From Hydractinia symbiolongicarpus (lineage: Eukaryota > Cnidaria > Hydrozoa > Anthoathecata > Hydractiniidae): a stretch of DNA of 64,000 bases. The notes below the pieces were generated by a model. That model was not told the origin of the DNA. It ran no database searches and saw only the letters and a program-made list of their open reading frames with translations. The stretch spans positions 39,043,828-39,107,827 of the forward strand of contig NC_079876.1 of the NCBI RefSeq assembly GCF_029227915.1, read 5' to 3'. This document shows positions 9,901 through 22,508 of the stretch, piece after piece (position 1 is the first letter of the stretch; each line of letters opens with the position of its first letter). The translations under genes were made by a program, and so were the position numbers.

Positions 9901-12020
9901 TTCTTTTATTCAGCCTCTCATCAAAAATGAAAACATTTTTAAAAACTACAAGTCTCATGGGTTTTAGTGGTGAAATAATAATTTAAAAAATCGTTTGGGA
10001 AATGAGTTTACTTCCTGGGTACTTTCTTTGTATACTTTTGACTATACGGGCCGAGTCCGGGATTTACGGGAAATCGCAGGTTTTCGTTTGCCGGCGATTA
10101 AACTTCTTTTATTCAGCGTCTCATCAAAAATGAAAACATTTTTGAAAACTACAAGTCTCATGCGTTTTAGTGGTGAAAAAATAATGTAAAAAATCGTTCG
10201 CGAAATGATTTTGCACCCTGGGTACTCTCTTTGTATACTTTTGACTATACGAGCCGAGTCCGGGATTTACGGGAAATCGCAGGTTTTCGTTTGCCGGCGA
10301 GTAAACTTCTTTTATTCAGCGTCTCATCAAAAATGAAAACATTTTTGAAAACTACAAGTCTCATGCGTTTTAGTGGTGAAAAAATAATTTAAAAAATCGT
10401 TTGGGAAATGAGTTTACTCCCTGGGTACTTTCTTTGTATACTTTTGACTATGCGGGCCGAGTCCGGGGTTTACGGGAAATGGCGGATTTTCGTTTGCCGG
10501 CGATTAAACTTCTTTTATTTAGCGTCTCATCAAAAATGAAAACATTTTTGAAAACTACAAGTCTCAAGCGTTTTAGTGGTGAAAAAATAATTTAAAAATT
10601 CGTTTTGGAAATGAGTTTACTCACAGGGTACTTTCTTTGTATACATTCGACTATACGGGCCAAGCCCGGGATTTACGGGAAATCGCGGGTTTTCGTTTGC
10701 CGGCGATTAAACCACTTTCATTAAGCGTCTCATCAAAAATGAAAACATATCTGAAAACTACAAGTCTCATGCGTTTTAGTGGTAAAAAAATAATTTAAAA
10801 ATTCGTTCGGGAAATAAGTTTACTCACTGGGTACTTTCCTTGTATACTTTTGACTATACGGGCCGAGTCCGGGATTTACGGGAAATCGCGGGTTTTCGTT
10901 TGCCGGCGATTAAACTTCTTTTATTCAGCCTCTCATCAAAAATGAAAACATTTTTAAAAACTACAAGTCTCATGCGTTTTAGTGGTGAAAAAATAATTTA
11001 AAAAATCGTTCGCGAAATGAGTTTACACCCTGGGTACTCTCTTTGTATACTTTTGAATATACGAGCCGAGTCCGGGATTTACGGGAAATCGCAGGTTTTC
11101 GTTTGCCGGCGAGTAAACTTCTTTTATTCAGCGTCTCATCAAAAATGAAAACATTTTTGAAAACTACAAGTCTCATGCGCTTTAGTGGTGAAAAAGTAAT
11201 TTAAAAAATCGTTCGGGAAATGAGTTTACTCCCTGGGTACTTTCTTTGTATGCTTTTGACTATACGGGTCAAGCCCGGGAGTTACGGAAAATCGCGGGTT
11301 TTCGTTTGCCGGCGATTAAACTTCTTTTATTCAGCGTCTCATCACAAATGAAAACATTTTTAAAAACTTCAAGTCTTATGCGTTTTAGTGGTGAAATAAT
11401 AATTTAAAAAATCGTTTTGGAAATGAGTTTACTCACAGGGTACTTTCTTTGTATACATTCGACTATACGGGCCAAGCCCGGGATTTACGGGAAATCGCTG
11501 GTTTTCGTTTGCCGGCGATTAAACCACTTTCATTAAGCGTCTCATCAAAAATGAAAACATATCTGAAAACTGCAAATCTCATGCGTTTTAGTGATGAAAA
11601 AAAAATTTAAAAATTCGTTCGAGAAATGAGTTTACTTCCTGGGTACTTTCTTTGTATACATTCGACTATACGGGCCAAGCCCGGGATTTGCGGGAAATCG
11701 CAGGATTTCGTTTGCCGGCGATTAAACCTCTTTTATTAAGCGTCTCATCAAAAATGAAAACATTTTTAAAAACTACAAGTCTCATGGGCTTTAGTAGTGA
11801 AATAATAATTTAAAAAATCGTTCGGGAAATGAGTTTACACCCCAGGTAATTTCTTTGTATACTTTTGACTATACGGGCCGAGTTCGGGATTTACGGGAAA
11901 TCGCAGGTTTTCGTTTACCGGTGATTAAACTTCTTTTATTCAGCGTCTCATCACAAATGAAAACATTTTTAAAAACTTCAAGTCTTATGCGTTTTAGTGG
12001 TGAAATAATAATTTAAAAAA

Positions 12021-14862
12021 TCGTTTTGGAAATGAGTTTACTCACAGGGTACTTTCTTTGTATATATTCGACTATACGGGCCAAGCCCGGGATTTACGGG
12101 AAATCGCTGGTTTTCGTTTGCCGGCGATTAAACCACTTTCATTAAGCGTCTCATCAAAAATGAAAACATATCTGAAAACTACAAATCTCATGCGTTTTAG
12201 TGATGAAAAAAAAATTTAAAAAATCGTTCGAGAAATGAGTTTACTTCCTGGGTACTTTCTTTGTATACATTCGACTATACGGGCCAAGCCCGGGATTTGC
12301 AGGAAATCGCAGGATTTCGTTTGCCGGCGATTAAACCTCTTTTATTAAGCGTCTCATCAAAAATGAAAACATTTTTAAAAACTACAAGTCTCATGGGCTT
12401 TAGTAGTGAAATAATAATTTAAAAAATCGTTCGGGAAATGAGTTTACACCCCAGGTAATTTCTTTGTATACTTTTGACTATACGGGCCGAGTCCGGGATT
12501 TACGGAAAATCGCAGGTTTTCGTTTGCCGGTGATTAAACTTCTTTTATTCAGCGTCTCATCAAAAATGAAAACATTTTTGAAAACTACAAGTCTCATGCG
12601 TTTTAGTGGTGAAAAAATAATTTAAAAAATCGTTCGGGAAATGAGTTTACTCCCTGGGTACTTTCTTTGTATACTTTTGACTATGCGGGCCGAGTCCGGG
12701 GTTTACGGGAAATCGCGGGTTTTCGTTTGCCGGCGATTAAACCACTTTCATTGAGCGTCTCATCAAAAATGAAAACATATTTGAAAACTACAAGTCTCAT
12801 GCGTTTTAGTGGTGAAAAAATAATTTAAAAATTCGTTCGGGAAATGAGTTTACTCACTGGGTACTTTCCTTGTATCCTTTTGACTATACGGGCCGAGTCC
12901 GGGATTTACGGAAAATCGCGGGTTTTCGTTTGCCGGCGATTAAACTTCTTTTATTCAGCGTCTCATTACAAATGAAAACATTTTTAAAAACTTCAAGTCT
13001 TATGCGTTTTAGTGGTGAAATAATAATTTAAAAAATCGTTTGGGAAATGAGTTTACTACCTGGGTACTTTCTTTGTATACTTTTGACTATACGGGCCGAG
13101 TCCAGGATTTACGGGAAATCGCAGGTTTTCGTTTGCCGGCGATTAAACTTCTTTTATTTAGCGTCTCATCAAAAATGAAAACATTTTTAAAAACTACAAG
13201 TCTCATGCGTTTTAGTGGTGAAAAAGTAATTTAAAAAATCGTTTGGGAAATGAGTTTACTCCCTGGGTACTTTCTTTGTATACTTTTGACTATACGGGCC
13301 GAGTTCGGGATTTACGGGTAATCGCAGGTTTTCGTTTGCCGGCAATTAAACTTCTTTTATTTAGCGTCTCATCAAAAATGAAAACATTTTTAAAAACTTC
13401 AAGTCTTATGCGTTTTAGTGGTGAAATAATAATTTAAAAAATCGTTTTGGAAATGAGTTTACTCACAGGGTACTTTCTTTGTATATATTCGACTATACGG
13501 GCCAAGCCCGGGATTTACGGGAAATCGCTGGTTTTCGTTTGCCGGCGATTAAACCACTTTCATTAAGCGTCTCATCAAAAATGAAAACATATCTGAAAAC
13601 TACAAATCTCATGCGTTTTAGTGATGAAAAAAAAATTTAAAAAATCGTTCGAGAAATGAGTTTACTTCCTGGGTACTTTCTTTGTATACATTCGACTATA
13701 CGGGCCAAGCCCGGGATTTGCAGGAAATCGCAGGATTTCGTTTGCCGGCGATTAAACCTCTTTTATTAAGCGTCTCATCAAAAATGAAAACATTTTTAAA
13801 AACTACAAGTCTCATGGGCTTTAGTAGTGAAATAATAATTTAAAAAATCGTTCGGGAAATGAGTTTACACCCCAGGTAATTTCTTTGTATACTTTTGACT
13901 ATACGGGCCGAGTCCGGGATTTACGGAAAATCGCAGGTTTTCGTTTGCCGGTGATTAAACTTCTTTTATTCAGCGTCTCATCAAAAATGAAAACATTTTT
14001 GAAAACTACAAGTCTCATGCGTTTTAGTGGTGAAAAAATAATTTAAAAAATCGTTCGGGAAATGAGTTTACTCCCTGGGTACTTTCTTTGTATACTTTTG
14101 ACTATGCGGGCCGAGTCCGGGGTTTACGGGAAATCGCGGGTTTTCGTTTGCCGGCGATTAAACCACTTTCATTGAGCGTCTCATCAAAAATGAAAACATA
14201 TTTGAAAACTACAAGTCTCATGCGTTTTAGTGGTGAAAAAATAATTTAAAAATTCGTTCGGGAAATGAGTTTACTCACTGGGTACTTTCCTTGTATCCTT
14301 TTGACTATACGGGCCGAGTCCGGGATTTACGGAAAATCGCGGGTTTTCGTTTGCCGGCGATTAAACTTCTTTTATTCAGCGTCTCATTACAAATGAAAAC
14401 ATTTTTAAAAACTTCAAGTCTTATGCGTTTTAGTGGTGAAATAATAATTTAAAAAATCGTTTGGGAAATGAGTTTACTACCTGGGTACTTTCTTTGTATA
14501 CTTTTGACTATACGGGCCGAGTCCAGGATTTACGGGAAATCGCAGGTTTTCGTTTGCCGGCGATTAAACTTCTTTTATTTAGCGTCTCATCAAAAATGAA
14601 AACATTTTTAAAAACTACAAGTCTCATGCGTTTTAGTGGTGAAAAAGTAATTTAAAAAATCGTTTGGGAAATGAGTTTACTCCCTGGGTACTTTCTTTTT
14701 ATACTTTTGACTATACGGGCCGAGTCCAGGATTTACGGGTAATCGCAGGTTTTCGTTTGCCGGCAATTAAACTTCTTTTATTTAGCGTCTCATCAAAAAT
14801 GAAAACATTTTTAAAAACTACAAGTCTCATGCGTTTTAGTGGTGAAAAAGTAATTTAAAAAA
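12021..14862 (+). repeat. Seven-monomer (1421 bp) tandem duplication
   Basis: 12021-13441 and 13442-14862 match in order over seven monomers with very few differences, including private variants such as GTATATATTCG, CATTACAAATG and TTGAGCGTCTCATC. The copies separate near the end of the last monomer (about 13390 against 14811). An earlier partial copy of its first three monomers lies 608 bp upstream, from 11413. Confidence 0.88.
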
Positions 14863-17128
14863 TCGTTCAGGAAATGAATTTACTCTCTGGGTACTTTCTT
14901 TGTATACTTTTGACTATTCGGGCCAAGCCCAGGATTTACGGGAAATCGCGGGTTTTCGTTTGCCGGCGATTAAACTTCTTTTATTCAGCGTCTCATCAAG
15001 AATGAAAACATTTTTAAAAACTACAAGTCTTATGCGTTTTAGTGGTGAAAAAATAATTTAAAAAATCGTTCTGGAAATGAGTTTACTCACAGGGTACTTT
15101 CTTTGTATACATTCGATTATACGGGCCAAGCCCGGGATTTACGGGGAATCGCGGGTTTTCGTTTTCCGGTGATTAAACCTCTTTCATTAAGCGTCTCATC
15201 AAAAATGAAAACATTTTTGAAAACTACAAGTCTCGTGCGTTTTAGTGGTGAAAAAAAATTTTAAAAAATCGTTCGGGAAATGAGTTAACTCCCTGGGTAC
15301 TTTCTTTGTATACTTTTGACTATACGGGCCGAGTCCGGGATTTACGGGAAATCGCGGATTTTCGTTTGCCGGCGATTAAACTTCTTTTATTCAGCGTCCC
15401 ATCAAATATGAAAACATTTTTAAAAACTACAAGTCTTATGCGTTTTAGTGGTGAAAAAATAATTTAAAAAATCGTTCTGGAAATGAGTTTACTCCCTGGG
15501 TACTTTCTTTGTATACTTTTGACTATACGGGTCGAGTCCGGGATTTAGGGAAATCGCAGGTTTTCGTTTGCCGGCGATTAAACTGCTTTTATTCATCGTC
15601 TCATCAAAAATGAAAACATTTTTGAAAACTACAAGTCTCATGCGTTTTAGTGGTGAAAAAATAATTTAAAAAATCGTTCGGGAAATGAGTTAACTCCCTG
15701 GGTACTTTCTTTGTATACTTTTGACTATACGGGCCAAGCCGGGATTTACGGGAAATCGCGGGTTTTCGTTTGCCGGCGATTAAACTTCTTTTATTCAGCG
15801 TCTCATCAAAAATGAAAACATTTTTAAAAACTACAAGTCTCATGCGTTTTAGTGGTGAAATAATAATTTAAAAAATCGTTTGAGAAAAGAGTTTACTCCC
15901 TGGGTACTTTCTTTGTATACTTTTGACTATACGGGCCGAGTCCAGGATTTACGGGAAATCGCAGGTTTTCGTTTGCCGGCGATTAAACTTCTTTTATTTA
16001 GCGTCTCATCAAAAATGAAAACATTTTTAAAAACTACAAGTCTTATGCGTTTTAGTGGTGAAAAAAAAATTTAAAAAATCGTTCTGGAAATGAGTTTACT
16101 CACAGGGTACTTTCTTTGTATACGTTCGACTCTACGGGCCAAGCCCGGGATTTACGGGAAATCGCGGGTTTTCGTTTGCCGGCGATTAAACCTCTTTCCT
16201 TAAGCGTCTCATCAAAAATGAAAACATTTTTGAAAACTACAAGTCTCATGCGTTTTAGTGGTGAAAAAATAATTTAAAAAATCGTTCGGGAAATGAGTTT
16301 ACTCCCTGGGTACTTTCTTTGTATACTTTTGACTATACGGGCCAAGCCGGGATTTACGGGAAATCGCGGGTTTTCGTTTGCCGGCGATTAAACTTCTTTT
16401 ATTCAGCGTCTCATCAAAAATGAAAACATTCTTGAAAACTACAAGTCTTATGCGTTTTAGTGGTGAAAAAATAATTTAAAAAATCGTTCTGGAAATGAGT
16501 TTACTCCCTGGGTACTTTCTTTGTATACTTTTGACTATACGGGCCCAGTCCAGGATTTACGGGAAATCGCAGGTTTTCGTTTGCCGGCGATTAAACTTCT
16601 TTTATTCAGCGTCTCATCAAAAATGAAAACATTTTTAAAAACTACAAGTCTCATGCGTTTTAGTGGTGAAAAAGTAATTTAAAAAATCGTACGGGAAATG
16701 AGTTTACTCCCTGGGTACTTTCTTTGTATACTTTTGACTATACGGGCCAAGCCCAGGATTTACGGGAAATCGCGGGTTTTCGTTTGCCGGCGATTAAACT
16801 TCTTTTATTCAGCGTCTCTTTAAAATTAAGAACATTTTTGAAAACTACAAGTCTCATGCGTTTTAGTGGTGAAAAAATAATTTAAAAAATCGTTCGGGAA
16901 ATGAGTTTACTCCCTGGGTACTTTCTTTGTATACTTTTGACTGTACGGGCCAAGCCGGGATTTACGGGAAATCGCGGGTTTTAGTTTGGCGGCGATTAAA
17001 CTTCTTTTATTCAGCGTCTCATCAAAAATGAAAACATTTTTAAAAACTACCAGCCTTATGCGTTGTAGTGGTGAAAAAATAATTTAAAAAATCGTTCTGG
17101 AAATGAGTTTACTCACAGGGCACTTTCT

Positions 17129-18490
17129 TTGTATACATTCGACTATACAGGCCAAGGCCGGGATTTACGGGAAATCGCGGGTTTTTGTTTTCCGGCGATT
17201 AAACCTCTTCCATTAAGCGTCTCATCAAAAATGAAAACATTTTTGAAAACTACAAGTCTCATGCGTTTTAGTGGTGAAAAAAAAATTTCAAAAATCGTTC
17301 GGGAAATGGGTTTACTCCCTGGGTACTTTCTTCGTATACATTCGACTATACGGGACAAGCCCCGGATTTACGGGAAAACGCGGGATTTCCTTTGCCGGCT
17401 ATTAAACCTCTTTCATTAGGCGTCTCATCAAAAATGAAAACATTTTTGAAAACTACAAGTCTCATGCGTTTTAGTGGTGAAAAAATAATTTAAAAAATCG
17501 TTCGGGAAATGAGTTTACTCCCTGGGTACTTTCTTTGTATACTTTTGACTATACCGGCCGAGTCTGGGATTTACGGGAAATCGCGGATTTTCGTTTGCCG
17601 GCGATTAAACTTCTTTTATTCAGCGTCTCATCAAAAATGAAAACATTTTTAAAAACTACAAGTCTCATGCGTTTAGGGGTAAAAAAATAATATAAAAAAT
17701 CGTTCGCTGTGAGTAAACTCATTTCCAGAACGATTTTTTATTTTTTTTTAATTACTCCCTGGGTACTTTCTTTGTATACTTTTGACTATACGGGCCCAGT
17801 CCAGGATTTACGGGAAATCGCAGGTTTTCGTTTGCCGGCGATTAAACTTCTTTTATTCAGCGTCTCATCAAAAATGAAAACATTTTTAAAAACTACAAGT
17901 CTTATGCGTTTTAGTGGTGAAAAAATAATTTAAAAAATCGTTCTGGAAATGAGTTTACTCACAGGGTACTTTCTTTGTATACATTCGACTATACGTGCCA
18001 AGCCCGGGATTTACGGGAAATCGCGGGTTTTCGTTTGCCGGCGATTAAACTGCTTTTATTCAGCGTCTCATCAAAAATTAAAACATTCTTGAAAACTACA
18101 AGTCTCATGCGTTTTAGTGGTGAAAAAATAATTTAAAAAATCGTTCTGGAAATGAGTTTACTCACAGGGTACTTTCTTTGTATACATTCGACTATACGGG
18201 CCAAGCCCCGGATTTACGGGAAATCGCGGATTTTCGTTTGCCGGCGATTAAACTTCTTTTATTCAGCGTCCCATCAAATATGAAAATATTTTTGAAAACT
18301 ACAAGTCTCATGCGTTTAGTGGTAAAAAAATAATATAAAAAATCGTTCGGGAAATGAGTTTACTCCCTGGGTACTTTCTTTGTATACTTTTGACTATACG
18401 GGCCAAGCCCTGGATTTACGGGAAATCGCGGGTTTTCGTTTGCCGGCGATTAAACTTCTTTTATTTAGCGTCTCATCAAAAATGAAAACA
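17129..18490 (+). repeat. Left arm of an inverted duplication
   Basis: This stretch is collinear with the reverse complement of about 25317-26678, sharing the micro-inverted cassette, the GCCCTGGAT variant, the CTTGAAAAC variant, the ACGTGCC variant and the AATAATATAAA monomer in the same order. Similarity is lost near 18490. The centre of symmetry is about 21903, offset by about 0.9 kb from the physical switch at 20983. Confidence 0.82.
17707..17752 (-). repeat. 46-bp micro-inverted cassette, forward-array copy
   Basis: Inside an otherwise forward monomer the sequence runs to CGTTCG, then continues as the reverse complement of a CTCACAG-type monomer (CTGTGAGTAAACTCATTTCC, then GAACGATTTTTT and a T-rich stretch), and returns to forward sequence at ACTCCCTGGG. 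It replaces GGAAATGAGTTT, so the monomer is about 238 bp. GTTC before and GAAC within the cassette give a fold-back structure. Confidence 0.9.
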
Positions 18491-20976
18491 TTTTTAAAAA
18501 CTACAAGTCTCATGCGTTTTAGTGGTGAAAAAGTAATTTAAAAAATCGTTTGGGAAATGAGTTTACTCCCTGGGTACTTTCTTTGTATCCTTTTGACTAT
18601 ACGGGCCGAGTCCAGGATTTACGGGTAATCGCAGGTTTTCGTTTGCCGTCAATTAAACTTCTTTTATTTAGCGTCTCATCAAAAATGAAAACATTTTTAA
18701 AAACTACAAGTCTCATGCGTTTTAGTGGTGAAAAAATAATTTAAAAAATCGTTCTGGAAATGAGTTTACTCACAGGGTACTTTCTTTGTATACATTCGAT
18801 TATACGGGCCAAGCCCGGGATTTACGGGGAATCGCGGGTTTTCGTTTTCCGGTGATTAAACCTCTTTCATTAAGCGTCTCATCAAAAATGAAAACATTTT
18901 TGAAAACTACAAGTCTCATGCGTTTTAGTGGTGAAAAAAAAATTTAAAAAATCGTTCGGGAAATGAGTTAACTCCCTGGGTACTTTCTTTGTATACTTTT
19001 GACTATACGGGCCGAGTCCGGGATTTACGGGAAATCGCGGATTTTCGTTTGCCGGCGATTAAACTTCTTTTATTCAGCGTCCAATCAAATATGAAAACAT
19101 TTTTAAAAACTACAAGTCTTATGCGTTTTAGTGGTGAAAAAATAATTTAAAAAATCGTTCTGGAAATGAGTTTACTCCCTGGGTACTTTCTTTGTATACT
19201 TTTGACTATACAGGCCGAGTCCGGGATTTAGGGAAATCGCAGGTTTTCGTTTGCCAGCGATTAAACTGCTTTTATTCATCGTCTCATCAAAAATGAAAAC
19301 ATTTTTGAAAACTACAAGTCTCATGCGTTTTAGTGGTGAAAAAATAATTTAAAAAATCGTTCGGGAAATGAGTTTACTCCCTGGGTACTTTCTTTTTATA
19401 CTTTTGACTATACGGGCCAAGCCGGGATTTACGGGAAATCGCGGGTTTTCGTTTGCCGGCGATTAAACTTCTTTTATTCAGCGTCTCATCAAAAATGAAA
19501 ACATTTTTAAAAACTACAAGTCTTATGCGTTTTAGTGGTGAAAAAATAATTTAAAAAATCGTTCTGGAAATGAGTTTACTCACAGGGTACTTTCTTTGTA
19601 TACATCCGACTATACGTGCCAAGCCCGGGATTTACGGGAAATCGCGGGTTTTCGTTTTCCGGCGATTAAACCTCTTTCATTAAGCGTCTCATCAAAAATG
19701 AAAACATTTTTGAAAACTACAAGACTTATGCGTTTAGTGGTAAAAAAATAATATAAAAAATCGTTCGGGAAATGAGTTTACTCCCTGGGTACTTTCTTTG
19801 TATACTTTTGATTATACGGGCCAAGCCCGGGATTTACGGGAAATCGCGGGTTTTCGTTTGCCGGCGATTAAATTTCTTTTATTCAGCGTCTCATCAAAAA
19901 TGTTAACATTTTTAAAAACTACAAGTCTTATGCGTTTTAGTGGTGAAAAAATAATTTAAAAAATCGTTCTGGAAATCAGTTTACTCACAGGGTACTTTCT
20001 TTGTATACATCCGACTATACGTGCCAAGCCCGGGATTTACGGGAAATCGCGGGTTTTCGTTTTCCAGCGATTAAACCTCTTTCATTAAGCGTCTCATCAA
20101 AAATGAAAACATTTTTGAAAACTACAAGTCTCATGCGTTTAGTGGTAAAAAAATAATATAAAAAATCGTTCGGGAAATGAGTTTACTCCCTGGGTACTTT
20201 CTTTGTATACTTTTGACTATACGGGCCAAGCCCGGGATTTACGGGAAATCGCGGGTTTTCGTTTGCCGGCGATTAAACTTCTTTTATTCAGCGTCTCATC
20301 AAAAATGAAAACATTTTTAAAAACTACAAGTCTTATGCGTTTTAGTGGTGAAAAAATGATTTAAAAAATCGTTCTGGAAATGAGTTTACTCCCTGGGTAC
20401 TTTCTTTGTATACTTTCGACTATACGGGCCAAGCCGGGATTTACGGGAAATCGCGGGTTTTCGTTTGCCGGCGATTAAACTTCTTTTATTCGGTGTCTCA
20501 TCAAAAATGAAAACATTTTTAAAAACTACAAATCTTATGCGTTTTAGTGGTGCAAAAATAATTTAAAAAATCGTTCTGGAAATGAGTTTACTCACAGGGT
20601 ACTTTCTTTGTATACATTCGACTATACGGGCCAAGCCACGGATTTACGGGAAAACGCGGGATTTCGTTTGCCGGCGATTAAACCTCTTTCATTAAGCGTC
20701 TCATCAAAAATGAAAACATTTTTGAAAACTACAAGTCTCATGCGTTTTAGTGGTGAAAAAATAATTTAAAAAATCGTTCGGGAAATGAGTTTACTCCCTG
20801 GGTACTTTCTTTGTATACTTTTGACTATACGGGCCGAGTCCGGGATGTACGGGAAATCGCGGATTTTCGTTTGCCGGCGATTAAACTTCTTTTATTCAGC
20901 GTCCCATCAAATATGAAAATATTTTTGAAAACTACAAGTCTCATGCGTTTAGTGGTATAAAAATAATATAAAAAAC

Positions 20977-21012
20977 CGTTCGCTGTGAGTAAACTCATTT
21001 CCAGAACGATTT
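20977..21012. repeat. Orientation-switch junction, forward to reverse
   Basis: Forward monomer sequence ends at CGTTCG (20977-20982) and the reverse array starts at CTGTGAGTAAACTC (20983). Everything to the left reads forward and everything to the right reads reverse, up to 46074. The junction bases are the same as those of the 46-bp micro-inverted cassette at 17707. Confidence 0.95.
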
Positions 21013-22508
21013 TTTAAATTATTTTTTCACCACTAAAACGCATGAGACTTGTAGTTTTCAAAAATGTTTTCATTTTTGATGAGACGCTGAATAAAAGCAG
21101 TTTAATCGCCAGCAAACGAAAACGTGCGATTTCCCTAAATCCCGGACTCGGCCGTATAGTCAAAAGTATACAAAGAAAGTACCCAGGGAGTAAACTCATT
21201 TCCAGAACGATTTTTTAAATAATTTTTTCACCACTAAAACGCATAAGACTTGTAGTTTTTAAAAATCTTTTCATTTTTGATGAGACGCTGAATAAAAGAA
21301 GTTTAATCGCCGGCAAACGAAAACCCGCGATTTCCCGTAAATCCCGGGCTTGGCCCGTATAGTCAAAAGTATACAAAGAAAGTACCCAAGGAGTAAACTC
21401 ATTTCCCGAACGATTTTTTATATTATTTTTTTACCACTAAACGCATGAGACTTGTAGTTTTTAAAAATATTTTCATATTTGATGGGACGCTGAATAAAAG
21501 AAGTTTAATCGCCGGCAAACGAAAATCCGCGATTTCCCGTAAATCCCAGACTCGGCCGGTATAGTCAAAAGTATACAAAGAAAGTACCCAGGGAGTAAAC
21601 TCATTTCCCGAACGATTTTTTAAATAATTTTTTCACCACTAAAACGCATAAGACTTGTAGTTTTTAAAAATCTTTTCATTTTTGATGAGACGCTGAATAA
21701 AAGAAGTTTAATCGCCGGCAAACGAAAACCCGCGATTTCCCGTAAATCCCGGGCTTGGCCCGTATAGTCGAATGTATACAAAGAAAGTACCCTGTGAGTA
21801 AACTCATTTCCAGAACGATTTTTTAAATTATTTTTGCACCACTAAAACGCATAAGATTTGTAGTTTTTAAAAATATTTTCATTTTTGATGAGACACCGAA
21901 TAAAAGAAGTTTAATCGCCGGCAAACGAAAACCCGCGATTTCCCGTAAATCCCGGCCTTGGCCTGTATAGTCGAATGTATACAAAGAAAGTGCCCTGTGA
22001 GTAAACTCATTTCCAGAACGATTTTTTAAATTATTTTTTCACCACTACAACGCATAAGGCTTGTAGTTTTTAAAAATGTTTTCATTTTTGATGAGATGCT
22101 GAATAAAAGAAGTTTAATCGCCGCCAAACGAAAACCCGCGATTTCCCGTAAATCCCGGCTTGGCCCGTATAGTCAAAAGTATACAAGGAAAGTACCCAGG
22201 GAGTAAACTCATTTCCCGAACGATTTTTTAAATAATTTTTTCACCACTAAAACGCATAAGACTTGTAGTTTTTAAAAATCTTTTCATTTTTGATGAGACG
22301 CTGAATAAAAGAAGTTTAATCGCCGGCAAACGAAAACCCGCGATTTCCCGTAAATCCCGGGCTTGGCCCGTATAGTCGAATGTATACAAAGAAAGTACCC
22401 TGTGAGTAAACTCATTTCCAGAACGATTTTTTAAATTATTTTTGCACCACTAAAACGCATAAGATTTGTAGTTTTTAAAAATATTTTCATTTTTGATGAG
22501 ACACCGAA

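Larger units (their letters stand above)
14870..19340 (+). repeat. Dispersed duplicate blocks within the forward array
   Basis: A block near 15.06-15.6 kb (marked by TATACATTCGATTATACGG, a GTTTTCCGGTGATTAA box and a GTCCCATCAAATATG box) recurs near 18.75-19.3 kb at an offset of 3683. That is 18 monomers plus about 35 bp, the excess being the micro-inverted cassette at 17.7 kb that lies between them. Confidence 0.75.
5142..20982 (+). repeat. 203-bp satellite array, forward block 2
   Basis: About 78 monomers, same orientation and phase as the array left of the retrotransposon. The block is non-coding: reading frames of 60-100 codons only trace one or two monomers, since a 203-bp period shifts frame at each copy. 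Subfamilies are zoned: monomers with GGGCTTTAGTAGTG and the GGGGTATACAG variant occur only left of about 14 kb; monomers with a GCGTCCCATCAAATATGA box and GTTTAGTGGTAAAAAAATAA appear from about 15-18 kb onward. Multi-monomer duplications inside it are listed separately. Confidence 0.97.

Noticed and set aside
17737-17752. T-rich run as a terminator or polyadenylation signal
   Set aside because: It is the inverted A-rich monomer linker at the end of the micro-inverted cassette; no transcription unit is present.
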